A DNA stretch of 64,000 nucleotides. Origin: Coffea arabica. Its lineage: Eukaryota; Streptophyta; Magnoliopsida; Gentianales; Rubiaceae. Shown here one piece after another: positions 37,428-49,806 of the stretch. The position numbers and the translations under genes are program-made. Position 1 is the first letter of the stretch; each line of letters begins with the position of its first letter. Where the stretch lies: contig NC_092312.1 of assembly GCF_036785885.1 (NCBI RefSeq), positions 37,241,239 to 37,305,238 on the forward strand, written 5' to 3'. The notes below the pieces were generated by a model. That model saw only the letters and a program-made list of their open reading frames with translations, was not told where the DNA came from and made no database searches.

Positions 37428-37432
37428 GGAGC

Positions 37433-37773
37433 ACATTGCGAATTGACGGAGTTGAACCCAAACTTGGACCACTCAAGAGTAAATTCAATGGTAGAGGATG
37501 CCACAATCAAGTGTGTTTGCTTGATTGATAAGTCAACGAACAATTCTAGAATCAACTCTAGAATGTTCAAACTAGCTTTCACAAGCTAAGGAATTCGCCA
37601 CAAAGAATTGAATGAAATTTTGAAATTTTTATTAATAATATCGCAAAACTGAATGTAAAACATCACTTAAGGCTATTTATAGCCTTAACTTAACCCTAAT
37701 AAAGTTGGAAAAACATCAAGGAAATTCGGCCAGCCTGTTTCTTTTACTTGGCCAAAGTTTGGCCCAACAATAC
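37433..37773. other. Internal fragment between LTRs
   Basis: Possibly leader sequence continuing from 34042 of the interrupted element. No coding motif is recognised. Confidence 0.4.
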
Positions 37774-39374
37774 ATAGATCTTGGCCGGATTGTGACGTGG
37801 TAGCTTCGGCAGCCAAGTTTGACTGGCTGTTTTCCTTCATTCTTATCTTACTTTTGGCTGATATTTCCCTCATTTCTTTCCTTGGCTTGGCTGGCTGTTT
37901 GAGAGAGGAAACAAGAGAGGAAAAACTTCATTTTCTACTTCTCTTTCTTGCCAAAATCTTGAGTTTTAACCGTTAGTTTTGCAAAATATTCCATACAAAT
38001 GCTCACTAAGGAAGTTTAAAGAGGTTGGTGGAGTTGTTTTGGAAGGGGAAGTTCTAAGTCATCATCTTTCTTGAGGATTCTAGGTACCTTGTTTGGAAAA
38101 TTTCCTCTTTGTTCTAATAATGGCATATTAGTGGTTTATAGTGGTTAAATATGTTGTATTGTGGAAGATTTCATGGTTGAACGTAGAGTTTGATAAATTT
38201 TAGATTTATTGGTGATTTTTTTGCTTTTATGTGATGATTAATGTTGGGCAATGGAATGATAGCTAGTTAGGTGTAAGATCAAGTTTAAATGTTCTAGTTG
38301 CAGTTGCTTACGGAAAATTTTCGCTTGTGGGGTTAAAGTTCAGATTAGGGTTTCTAATTTGGGGCTTTGTTGTGATTAATTATGGAGCTATCTAATGGTT
38401 GTATGTGAAGGGTGTTGTAACCCTAATTAAGAGTGTTTAATAGCTTATGATTTGTATGTGTAATTGTTATTGAGTTGAGATGTGATTTGTAATGTCTTGT
38501 AGGATGGAAAATAAGGAATTTAAAGGGAAGTGCTGTCCAATCTTTGAGAACGTTTAATCACTTTGAGTTTGGGTTAATTCTTGGTAGAATGAAGAGCTTG
38601 GACTTGATCGAGGAAATTGTCAATGATGGATGAGGATTATGAGCTGTGGTTGGTGAGTGATGCCCAAACTATTTCCAAAGTTACTTATGAACTGTTTCTT
38701 GCATTGTTTACTCGATTGCATATCATGCGTTCTTGCATGTGTACCATGAAATGTTTTGGCTGAAATGAGTACTTGGAATTCGTGTACTTAGAACCAACGT
38801 CTCCACCACTGTTAACCTGGAGCATTGATGGCTCCCTTGTACTGTTTGACTGTTAACTGATTTGTTTGAGCGTTGAGTTTTAAGTATGAGGATTTCACTG
38901 GCTCACAAGAGCAATAAACGTACATTTGATTACTGATTCATGACATCACTGAAATGAACTATTGTGAAACTTATTTTATTACTGATTTTACTAGTTACTC
39001 GCTGAGCTTGTAACTCACCCCAAAAATATATATTTTTCCCTCCGCAGGGCTCGAGGCAAAGGAAGCTTGTATTAAGTTTTTCGTGTGACTGGATGGATTA
39101 TCTCCTGTACAATTTGAGTTTTACATTTATCTTGTGTAATAGTTAGGATTGTATGAATGTTTGGAATTGAACGAATGTATATGTACATTATACGTTTGGG
39201 AATTAGCACTCGCTTCGCTTATGATATGTAAATTCATGGAGGAATTGATGTATATTTGAGATTTACATTGTAATTTAATTGAGAACTGTAGTGAGTGAGT
39301 GAGTCCCGGCAAGAGCTAGGCAGGCTGTCCACCGAACCCTTTGGTTCGCCTTAGGGGGAGGTGGGGCTATCACA
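37774..39374 (+). repeat. LTR B, plus strand
   Basis: Aligns with LTR A from AGATCTTGGCCGGATTGTGACG to the 3' terminus (GTGGGGCTATCACA) but is clearly more diverged than LTR C. It is followed directly by sequence matching the middle of LTR A. Confidence 0.65.
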
Positions 39375-40496
39375 TTCCAACTTTTGTGCATCAATTCTAG
39401 CTTTAGGGTTTCGAATTGGGGCTTAATTGTGATTGGTTTTGGAGCTATCAATTGACTCAAATTGAAGGAGCATTGCGGCCTAATTAGGTGTATTGTATGG
39501 CCTATGATTTGTATGTGTAATTGTGATTGAATTGAGATGTGATTGGTGACGTATTGTAGGATGGAAAATGAAGAAATTAAGGGGAAGTGTTGTCCAATCT
39601 TTGAGAGCATTTGATTGCTTTGAGTTTGAGTTAACTCTTGGTAGAAATGAAGGGCTTGGACTTGATCGAGAAAACTGTCTATGATGGATGAGATTCATGA
39701 GCTGTGGTTGGTGAGTGATTCCACAACTATTTGCAAAGTTACTTTTCGAACTATTTCTTGCATTGCTTACTCGATTGCATATCATGAGTGCTTGCATATG
39801 TACCATGAAATGATTTGGCTCCAACGAGTTCTTGGGAAGTCTGGTACTTAGAATTAACGTCTCCACCACTGTTTATTTGGAACACAAATGGCTCCCTATT
39901 ACTGTTTGACTATTAATTGATCTATTTGAGCGTTGGATGTTTAAGTACAATGATTTCACTGGCTCACAAGAGCAATAAACGTACATTTGATTACTGATTC
40001 ATGACATCGTTGAAATGAACTATTGTGAAACTTATTTGATTGCTAATTTTTATTGAACACTTGCTGAGTTTCTAGCTCACTCCAAAATATTTTTTTTTCA
40101 CAGGGCTCGAGACAAAGGAAGCACGTGTAATAAGTTATTAGTGTATTTGGAAGATTATCTCATGTGTATTTTGCTTTTTGATTCACTTGTGGTATGTAAT
40201 TCGTGGAACTTTGGAAGATGTAATATTTGAGACTGATATCGTAATTGTAATTATTTGGGAACAGAGAACTTTTGTCTTATTCGGGGAATTGTACCACTAT
40301 TTGAGATTTGAATGTATTTACGTATACGTTCTAAACTTGGGAAATGTTATTTCGTTTATTATTGAGATTGTACCATAGGTTATTGGATATGAGTGATGTA
40401 ATTCATTTGAGGACTGCTCAGTAGTCCCGGCGAGAGTTGGGCAAACGATCCGCCGAATCCTTTGGTTCGCCTTAGGGGGAGGTGGAGCTGTCACAG
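39375..40496 (+). repeat. LTR C, 3' part only
   Basis: Nearly identical to 32838-33959 of LTR A. It begins abruptly at the end of LTR B, so LTR B either inserted into LTR C or recombined with it; the 5' part of LTR C is not found. Confidence 0.7.
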
Positions 40497-40797
40497 TAAG
40501 GCTGGTACAGGCTAGCGTCATCTAATTTTTGGTTTTTGTGAATTATGCTCGCGCTAGTGCTTGATTGGCGTTGGAAGTCATCTGGATCTTAAATCTTTTG
40601 TTATATTTTGAGAAATGTATGAATATTTCAGATAGACTTGGGCATAAATGTACATTCTAATTTTGGAACTGTTGTTTCGTTTCCCTTTTGAAGTTATAAC
40701 TTATTTTCCTGAAGTGAGTGAGTGAGTCCTGACGAGATCTAGGCAGGCGGTCCGCTAAACCCTGGGGTACGCCTTAGGGAGAGGTGGAGTCGTCACA
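40497..40797 (+). repeat. LTR D, 3' end, plus strand
   Basis: Ends GGAGTCGTCACA. The last 290 bases form an inverted repeat with the start of LTR E. Confidence 0.6.
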
Positions 40798-40834
40798 GTG
40801 CCACCATCAAATTAACCGAAAAATTATCCCTTTT

Positions 40835-42098
40835 TGTGACGACCCCACCATCCCCTAGGATGTACTCCAAAGGTTAGCAGACCGCCTGCTCAACTCTCGT
40901 CAGGACTCACTCACTCACTCAAATTAACTTCTGAGATAATGTATAAGATTGAGAGTAGAAGAAATAGCAATCCCAAACTTAGAATGTACATCCATACACA
41001 TGTCTATCTCAAGTGTTTATACATATCCAAACATAATAAAAAATTCAAATTCTAGTTGCACTTCTAACCCTAGTCGAGCACTAGCGCTAGAAGAATTACA
41101 AAAGTTAAAAGTCTAGACAAAACTAGCCTTTCCAACTTCACACCTATGCTCGTATCCCCTGTAAGGAAAACAAAACTAATGGAGTGAGCCAAAACTCAGT
41201 GAGGTTCCAAAATTTCATGCAAACCCAAGTAGCAAATTAACCATTGTAAAAACTTGGAATATCAAAGTAGCGAGCATAAGAGTTCATAAAAATGAGCAAT
41301 AACACTTTAAATAACAAATCATTAGATATCCAACATTGTCAAGTAAAAGGATACAGTAGCTTTTGCGAGCTAACTCCGCCATAGTTTCACCAAGTAGTAG
41401 TTGACACTCTATCAACTTTCATGTAGAGTAGCCAGTCGTAGTGCAACATTTAACTCCAATCTCCATCCATCAATCAACCCCCTACCGGGTCCGAACTCCA
41501 AAATAACAGTGGTGGTACAGTACCTATGGTTCACCAGTCTCCTCGACCAAGCCATTACTGGCTCAATTCGACTGACTAACCAATAGGGTTAGGATCCCAG
41601 ACAGTATTCAAGTCATGCACACACATATATATCAAACTATTTGTAACCAATATACAGTAATAAGTCACATTAAGGCAAGTGCGATAAAGTACACTCTTGT
41701 CCTATCAAACAAGTTAAGTACCATCCAATCACGTTAATAAAGCAATTCATTCAAGTAATAAGTTCAAACATGCATTTGAAAACACTCACCAAGAATTTAC
41801 TCCTTTCCAAAACCAAGCTCAGGTTCAATCCCTTGGCTAGAGTCCAAATTTGTGATAAAATATCGTTTACATCTTGAAATCAATTAGGGTTTCAAAATAT
41901 AGGAGTTTCGCTTAAAGAAAATCAAGTTAATAGAACTTATTTAAGTGGTATTCATTTTACTTATCAAATCCTAGAAAATTCATGTTCGCTCTATTGGTTT
42001 CGATAAAGAAGCGATTAAAACTTGTAAGTTCGCAACTTGGTATAAGAAACGATAAAATCTTGTTTAAAGTGGTCGCTACTTTGTCGTTGAAAAATATA
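40835..42098 (-). repeat. LTR E, minus strand
   Basis: Its 3' terminus reads TGTGACGACCCCACC on the plus strand. It contains the same ordered words as the solo LTR at 34043, inverted (CTCGACCAAGCC, CTACCGGGTCCGAAC). Its far end is approximate. Confidence 0.6.
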
Positions 42099-42099
42099 C

Positions 42100-42239
42100 G
42101 GGTCCGTTTGGATTCCTTGTTTTTGCTTCTGTTTTTGAAAAACTGTTTTTCACATTCCAAATGCTACAGTAAATGTGTATTTCCAAAACAACTCTAAAAA
42201 CACATATCCAAATATTATATCAAAAACATATCCATATGT
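42100..42239. repeat. MITE end (GGGTCCGTTTGGATT type)
   Basis: Starts GGGTCCGTTTGGATTCC and has TTTTTGAAAAAC and CTACAGTAA words common in a plant MITE type. The opposite end is not found; A/T sequence follows directly. Confidence 0.45.
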
Positions 42240-42267
42240 ATATTTCAATTTGTATATTTCAATTATG

Positions 42268-42309
<42 letters not shown>

Positions 42310-43420
42310 TATATTAATATAAATTGGAATATACAAATTGAAAATTATATATTTATATATTATATGTTATATAAATATTTATATACATTAATATTATACA
42401 TAATATTGTATATTATACATAATATAATATAATATACATAATATGTAATATTGTATACATAAATGTATAAATATTTATACATAATATATTATGTACATTA
42501 TATTACAATATACACATTATTAATGTATAATATTATTATGTACATTATTGTGTATAATAATGTATAATATATAATATACATAATATGTAATAATGTATAA
42601 ATGTATATTATGTATAATATATTATATTATGTATATTATATGATATATATAGAATATTATGTATATTATACAAATTGAAAATTATATATTTTATATTTAT
42701 ATATTATATATTATATAAATATTTATATAATGAAATATACAATAAATATTACAAATTGAAATATTATATAAACACCATATTTATAATATTCTAATATTTA
42801 TCATTAATATTAATGTATATTATATATATTAAATATTTATATATTATATATTCATATATTTATTTATACATATTATAATATTTTATTTTATTTAAAGTGA
42901 AAATATTATTATATATTTATATAAATATTATATATTATATAATATATATTATATATTATACATTTATACATAATATATATTAATGTATATTTATAATATA
43001 CATTTATATTATGTATTATATATAATATAATACATTTATACATTTATATTAATATACATAATATTAATTTTATATTTATACATAATATAAATACATTTAT
43101 ACATTTATATTAATTATATTAATACATTTATACATAATATTAATATATATTTATAATATATTAATTTATACATTTATATAATATTCATTTATAATTTATA
43201 CATTTATAATAATATACACTTATACATTTCTAAATATATTTATATTATGTATTATATATAATATAATACATTTATATATTTTTATATAAATATATTTATT
43301 TATAAATATTTATAAATGTATTATAAATGCATAAATGTATATTTATATAAAAATTATAATTTATAATTTATAATTTATACATATATATAATATTAATTTA
43401 TATATTTATACATTTATAAT
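42240..43420. repeat. 1.2-kb nearly pure A/T tract
   Basis: Almost all A and T, built of TATA, ATAT, TACATTTATA and TATACATAATAT words with many short internal inversions, including a perfect (TA) run around 42275-42307. No coding potential. Reads like expansion and rearrangement of a microsatellite. Confidence 0.9.
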
Positions 43421-43460
43421 AGGGTTAATTACATTTACCTCCCCTGAGGTTTGACCATAT
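43421..43460 (+). repeat. Transposon terminal repeat-like sequence
   Basis: AGGGTTAATTACATTTACCT followed by CCCCTGAGGTTTGACC. Its pattern recurs, in the same orientation and altered, at 46478 (AGGGATAATTTCAAAATCC, then CCCTTGAGATTTC). It may be the left end of the MULE that carried the FRS-like gene; no inverse partner was found. Confidence 0.45.
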
Positions 43461-43779
43461 TACCAATCAATCCCTGTAATTTGTCCAAATAACGGTCTCA
43501 CCCCTTGAATGATCAAACATTTAACAAAAACCCCCTTAATGCCGAAAATGCCCTTATTGAGGCCATGTTGCATTAAAAAAAAGAACATATTTTTATTTTA
43601 TTAACCTTGAAGCAATCCAAAAAAATAGAAAAAAGTTTTTGCTTATTATTTTATAAAAACCATATCTTTGCTTCCATAAATAGTTTTGAATCAATAATTA
43701 TTTTAAATCTTAAAAATGAATATTAAAAATTAGATAAATTGAAAAAAAAATAAAAAAGAAGCAATTATTTTAAATCCTC

Positions 43780-45944
43780 AAGTATGGTTCAAATTTGTGG
43801 TTCAAGGCATGTTGCGGAGAGCACAAGATATGTTTTCCTCAATTCTACAATAGATACGGATTAGTTGTTGGGTTCAGTGTTCGGAAAGACTAATTGAACA
43901 AGGATAAAGACGGTGTAGTTACATCGAGAAGGTACACATGTTGCAAAGAAGGTTTCAAATGACAGTATGAAGGAGATGTAAAACCAAAGAGAACTCGGGC
44001 TGAAACAAAAACCGGATGTGAAGCTAAAATGGGGATAATTTTGAACAGAGAAACAATGAAGTATTAGGTTTGAGATCTGGTAATCGAGCATAATCACACA
44101 CTACACATTCCAGAATGTGCTCATATGATGCGTTCGCAAAGAAAAGTAAGTATTTCTCAAGGAGTTCAAGCTGAGATTGCAAATGATGCAGGAATATCCT
44201 TGAAACAATCCCATGAACTCATGGGAAAAGAGGCAGGTAGATTAGGCAATATTGGCCACACTCGTGATAACTTAAAACGCTATCTACGAACAAAAAGAGA
44301 GAGGGAATTAAAGTATGGTGAAATTGGTGCAATGCTACGATACTTTGAAAAACAAAAATTGGAAAATCCGTCATTCTTCCACGTAGAGCAGCTTGATTGT
44401 GAAGAACAAATTACAAATATATTTTGAGTTGATGCATCAATGCTGATGGATTATACCTATTTTTGGGATGTGGTTACATTTGACACCACATATAAAACTA
44501 ACAAGGAATACAGACCATTGGGTGTATTTGTGGGATTCAATCAATTTAGACAATTGGTTATTTTTGGAACAACTCTATTATATGATGAGGCCATTGAATC
44601 ATTCAAGTGGATGTTCGGTACATTTGTAGAGGCAGTTTGTGGAAAGCACCCAAAAATCATCTTCACAAATCAGGATGCAGCTATGGCCGCTGCAATTTCA
44701 GCTGTTATGCCTTCAACATACCATGGTCTGTGCACTTTTCATATTAGAGTCAATTTCATGAAACATCCTGGAAACTATTACAAGGATGGTAGTAATCTCC
44801 CATATAGATTTGCTGAATGTATGTATGAGATAAAAGATGAAAATGAGTTTATCATGGCCTGGGATGCAATGCTAAAAGAACACAAGTTTGAAACAAATGA
44901 ATGGTTGCGTGGCATTTATGTATATCGAAAGAAATGGGCAAAATACTTTATGAAAGGCGTCTGGACTGCAGGTATGCATAGCACACAACTAAGTGAGAGT
45001 CTAAATGCTTCCATAAAAAATATCTGAAACTTGATCATGATCTGGTTCAATTCTTCAAATATTTTAACCGAGTTGTGGATGAAAAAAGATATAATGAACT
45101 AAGAGTTGAGTATCACAGTTGACAGAAGCTGCCAATGTTGGGATTGCAATAAACTCCCGTACTGATCGAGACAGCTTCTATATACTCTCCATGCATGTTT
45201 GTTGCATTCCAGAATGAATATGATGAATCCACTACAATGGTGATTTTGGACTAAAAGCATACTACAATGCATGTAGAATATATTGTCAGTCAGTATGATG
45301 GAGAAAGGGAGAGAAGAGTGATATTGAATCCAATAACTAAAGACATTACTTGTAGTTGTAATCTTTTTGAGCAGGAGGGAATCCTATGCTCACATGCTTT
45401 AAAGGTGTATGATATGGTTGGAACAAAGTTTATTCCTGATCAATATGTGACAAAGAGGTGGATAAAAAAGGCAAGGTCTGGAGGCAACGTCGATTGTAAG
45501 GGTAGAGAAATATCATCAGATCTGTCTCTCTCTATTTCCCATCGATATAGGCTATTAGCACCCGAAATGGTAAGACTTGCTACCAGGGCTGCCATGTCAG
45601 AAGCCGCTATAAAGTTAGTCAGTAGCGTAATGTCTGAATTGTCAAAGAGAGTCAAAATGCTATTTTGTGAAGAAATAGATAAAATAACACATAAGAGTAC
45701 ATCAATGGATCTATGCAAGGAAATACAGGTGCAGAATGCACCTGACCACTTTGTGACTCCAACGGGTTTGAAGAAACGAAATGGCAGAAAAACTAAAAAA
45801 GTATTGCGTAGTTGGGTGGATAGGTTTCATAGGCAAAAGAAGAATTCTAGATTGTCTAAGGCAAGCACTCCTAAGATAGTTAGTACTGAATCATACTTTT
45901 GGACTTACATAACTATATCATTTCAATTGACTCTACTATCATAA
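43780..45944 (+). pseudogene. FAR1/FRS-type MULE transposase-like pseudogene
   Basis: The order is a degraded FAR1-type DNA-binding domain (FYNRYGLVVGFSVRKD, RRYTCCKEGFK, KTGCEAKMG, IEHNHT), then the MULE DDE core (44125-45027) with DVVTFDTTYKTN, PLGVFVGFN, IFTNQDAAMAAAI and HGLCTFHIRVN, then a SWIM zinc finger CSCNLFEQEGILCSHAL (CxC, 9 residues, CxH) and a C-terminal tail to 45944. FRS proteins are transcription factors domesticated from MULE transposases; the autonomous elements have the same domains. Stops after VRKD, GFK and KY, a TGA at 44425-44427, and a frameshift near 45027 followed by stops around 45120, show this copy is dead. Confidence 0.88.
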
Positions 45945-46009
45945 GCCGACTCAGTTGTTGTATATTTTTCTCTTTTCAGTCATCAAAATCCTATCAACCT
46001 ATAAACATC

Positions 46010-47035
46010 AAGCAAATGTTTGTCATCGAATAATTCTGTGGCCGTAAGTAGCTATTTTTATACTTTACATAATGTGCATTATAGTTCACTGTTACTTATT
46101 TAGTTATTACAAATTAATGTTTTACTTGTACACATTGGTTATTAAGGTGTACATATTAGTATGATTCGAACATAGATTAGTATGCAATCCTGCCATGATT
46201 TAATATGATTAGATCCATCACATAAACTTTTGATTTTATCATGAGTTTTTTAACTAATTCAAAGCCCCAAATGTAGACAATAATCGTTCTATAAAGCCAT
46301 ATATACCTGTATGCAATGAAATCAGTTGGTGGCTTCACCGGATTTACTGGATTATTGTCATAATGTTCCTCAACCTGCTTGCCTTTATCTTTTGTAAGAT
46401 TCATCTTCTTGGTTCCCCGACGTCCCATAATGTATTATTTCAAACTGCACCAAAATAAATGACATGACAAAAACATAAGGGATAATTTCAAAATCCTATC
46501 CCTTGAGATTTCTTCACAGAAGTGTGATAATACACTTCTGTAGTTACAAATGTACAAGAGATTTATATAAAGTTACAAAATGTTCAAAACTTGTTACACT
46601 ATTTACGGACGGTTGATCTAACAACTGTTCCTACCTCACTCCCTAGTATTAAATAGTCATGGAGTTTCCAATGATGTTAACAGCAACAATGGACATTATG
46701 TCATTGTCAAAATTACAATTCCTAAGTAAACAATCAATTACCATCAATTGAATAATGAACATTATGCCATTACCTAATGAAAGGAACTCCTAGATAACCA
46801 CAAAATCAACAATTGAATAACCATACTTACAGTTTGTTCTTTACCATGTACACTATACACAAGTGAAAGAACACTCAGTTTTTTTACCATGCTATAGGTT
46901 TGTAAACTATAATAACTAATATGTACAAGAAAAATATCAATTGATACAAACAACATAACAATATGTCATGCCAACTTTATTTGACTAAACTCTCAATCTA
47001 AAATCATATAACAAATTAATAGCAATAACAGAAAA
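46010..47035. other. Gene-free stretch with possible exon and repeat start
   Basis: On the minus strand 46428-46311 opens MGRRGTKKMNLTKDKGKQ and closes at a donor-like ACAG/GTATAT, so a small first exon is possible, but no partner exon or family is recognised. A terminal-repeat-like motif starts at 46478. Otherwise nothing. Confidence 0.3.
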
Positions 47036-47795
47036 ATTGCTGCTTAACTGTGAATATTGACAGTTATTGCATTCTCAGAATAGGTACAGAAAAAAAAACA
47101 AGCAACTACTAAAAACTCTTTTGTCACCTTTCACATGATGTTCTTATACTCCCTACAACAATTTCTTTTATATGCATTGAAATTTTTATTGTCCAAACAA
47201 ATCAACAAATTGTAAGTCCAATAGCACCAGTTGTAACTTAACCTTAACTATCAATCAATTTTGTGATTTCAAATAAGAGACATTCATGGTCACCTATATT
47301 CCATTCATGCCCAATTAATTGAGTATTCCATCACAAAATTTTAACTTTCATGTGAACAAAATATGATAATGAGAAAATTGTGTAGGATGAAATTTTCAGG
47401 CAAATAAGAATATCTGCTCAATTGTGACTATTGACAGTCATCGTATTCTCAAAATAGGCAAAGAAAAGAAGCAAGCAACTAATAAAACCGTCCTAGCCAC
47501 TTTTCACATGATTCTATTATACCTACCACAAGAATTCCTTTCGTATGCGTTCAAATTTCTGTTGTCCTAATAAAGCAATAAATTGTAAACCTATTTAAAC
47601 CACATGTAACTTAACCCTAACTGCGTGTAAATATTTTTTTCAAATAGCAATCTTTTACTAAACCTATGTCCAAATCATGCCCAATTCATTGTAAACCTAA
47701 TTAAACCACTTAACCCTAACTGCGTGTAAATATTTTTTTCAAATAGCACACATTCACTAAACCTATGTCCAAATCATGCCCAATTCATTGGCCAT
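47036..47795. repeat. Nested tandem duplications
   Basis: A roughly 300-370 bp unit occurs twice (47036-47335 and 47411-47795), both with TATTGACAGT, AAGCAAGCAACTA and TTCATGCCCAATT or AATCATGCCCAATT words. Within the second, a roughly 105-bp segment is again doubled, 47585-47690 and 47691-47791, and these inner copies are nearly identical, so they arose later. Confidence 0.75.
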
Positions 47796-48404
47796 TCCAT
47801 CCGTTGTCTTTTTTTCCCTCAAAATTTCATATTAGTGTGTATACTGTCTAAATAGCGTGTAAATATTTTTAGTTCATAGCCCGGTACATCTGACAAAAGA
47901 TAAATTTGTTCGATCATTTCAACAAAATAGAGTTTCTTACCTCGATTAAATTTGCAATCTCCAACTATTGCAACACCCCAGGGCCTTGGCTTATGCAGTT
48001 TCTCCTCCTCCCAAAAACACTGTGGGTCTTCTTTAGGAGGAATTCAAGTAGTTGTTTTGAGAATTAGCAGACAACGGGGAGTAAGATGGGAGTGATTTTG
48101 TAGAGTGAAATGACAGTTCTTTTGTGGAGTGATTTTTTGTATTAGCAGACAACGGGGAAAGGGTTTGGGAAATCGGGAAAGTGAAATGGGAATTTCTGAT
48201 AAAAAGGAACTTTGCATTAATAATTTGGGCAGGATAAATTTGACGCCCTTTGACGATGATGCTCCATCTGTTTGCAAAATTTTTATTTTTTTATTTGCCA
48301 CTCAATAAAACGACGCCGTCTTCTTCAGCTGATATAACTTTGCGATGTGGCTTCGTTTTGGCCGTTGATGATGGGCCATTACATCTTGGCCATGAAAAGT
48401 TTCC

Positions 48405-48427
48405 GGACGGTTGACTAACAACCGTCC
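48405..48427. repeat. Perfect short hairpin
   Basis: GGACGGTTG, five bases (ACTAA), then CAACCGTCC: a 9-bp stem. A degraded counterpart lies near 46615 (GGACGGTTG, ATCTAA, CAACTGTTCC). Function unknown. Confidence 0.6.
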
Positions 48428-48429
48428 AG

Positions 48430-49806
48430 GCCCCTGATCCATCAAGCAAAGCCAAAGCAATGCCCCCCAATGGTGAAACTGAAACTGCTGTTTTAATATA
48501 GCTCTGTGTGTGCTCGGACACGGTACAATGAGCAAATATGAATATCCACAGCACAGGGCTCGTAGGTGTATGTGGCTGTAAATAAAGAGCTTCCTTCTAT
48601 TTGGACAAAACGGTTCTCTTTGGTCTGCAAATTTTTGAAAGCTGTTTTCGAAAGTTATTGTGCTGCTATCGAAATCTCACCCATCATTTCAAGTGTTTAT
48701 TACTTCAAAAATTCTTCCAAAGGCAGTTTAGGTTGAACATGACCTCTAGCCCATACATGCCATCTTGATCAAAAGCCATATGCGGCAGGCAAAATGATAT
48801 TGGCAAACACTTGATAGATCCTATTTACTACCTAGAGTTAGTGGTTCAAAATTTAACACATCATGGTACTAACTCAAGGAATGAAAATGTAACCAAAACA
48901 CCTACCAGAAATAGTTGCTGAGCTATAACATTAATGGCTTTCCTTTGGTGTGAGGTTCTTTTGCAGGACTTTGAGGTTTCAAAACTCTTGCGAGGGCAGC
49001 TCACACAGTTATAATTACATCTGCTTTATAGCTCAAGTTCAATATTAGACAACTTCAAAGGCAAACAGGCTAATCATCTACACAGCACAGGCAAATCAAG
49101 ACAGAATATTTCAGACCCAATTAATGAGAGTCGTGCTTCCATGCAACAGCTATTGATGGACCACTGTTTTTTGTTCGAGTCAAGATTCTTCCTCCAACAA
49201 ATCGCCCCACTGCTTATTTAACCAGGATGTCTGAAGCTTTATTAGGCTATGCATACCAGGCCAAGGAGGCATAGGTAATAACGACAGGAAAGGGAAAAGA
49301 AATGCTTGGAGGGTTGTTCAAACAACTTGCGCCCCTTCAACATTCATTGTAGGGTAAATAAACAAACACCATCAATAGAATTTCCGAACAATGAAAATAC
49401 AACAATTGGTATATGGAGATTTAGAAGCAAAATTAATTTACACTAGGAGAGGAAAAAAAGAAGTCAAAGTGAAACCTACAACAATATCAAAAGCGGGTAC
49501 ATCACGCCAAAGTTGAAGGCATCAACCAGTAGAATGTTTACTAACCCAAAATTTCCTATAATTCTCATCATCTCCTACCACCCTCTGCTAAGCCCAAATG
49601 CCCGTCCACAACCACCAAAAGGAGAAAAAAGCAAACGAAGTGTCTGACATGGTAATCTGCATTTTACTTTATCCGGTGAGGAAGCTGAAGTTTGACCTTT
49701 ATAGACTGTATTCTCTCTAGTTGGGTGTTTCCCTACTCAGCAAATGTAACTTGTAACTAAAAGCACCGACCAACCTGGCAAACAATAACGAAGAGAAGCA
49801 AAAGTT
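48430..49806. other. Downstream region of UTP23, no gene
   Basis: No coding region recognised. The part next to 49806 should include the UTP23 3' untranslated region. Confidence 0.45.

Noticed and set aside
42175..42432. 85-aa open frame
   Set aside because: Product is only Tyr/Ile repeats from the AT tract.
44440..45027. 195-aa frame as a functional FRS gene
   Set aside because: The upstream FAR1 domain has stops and the frame is broken on both sides.
48291..48554. Open frames of 77-87 aa on the minus strand
   Set aside because: No homologous motif; one contains the hairpin, and frames overlap each other.
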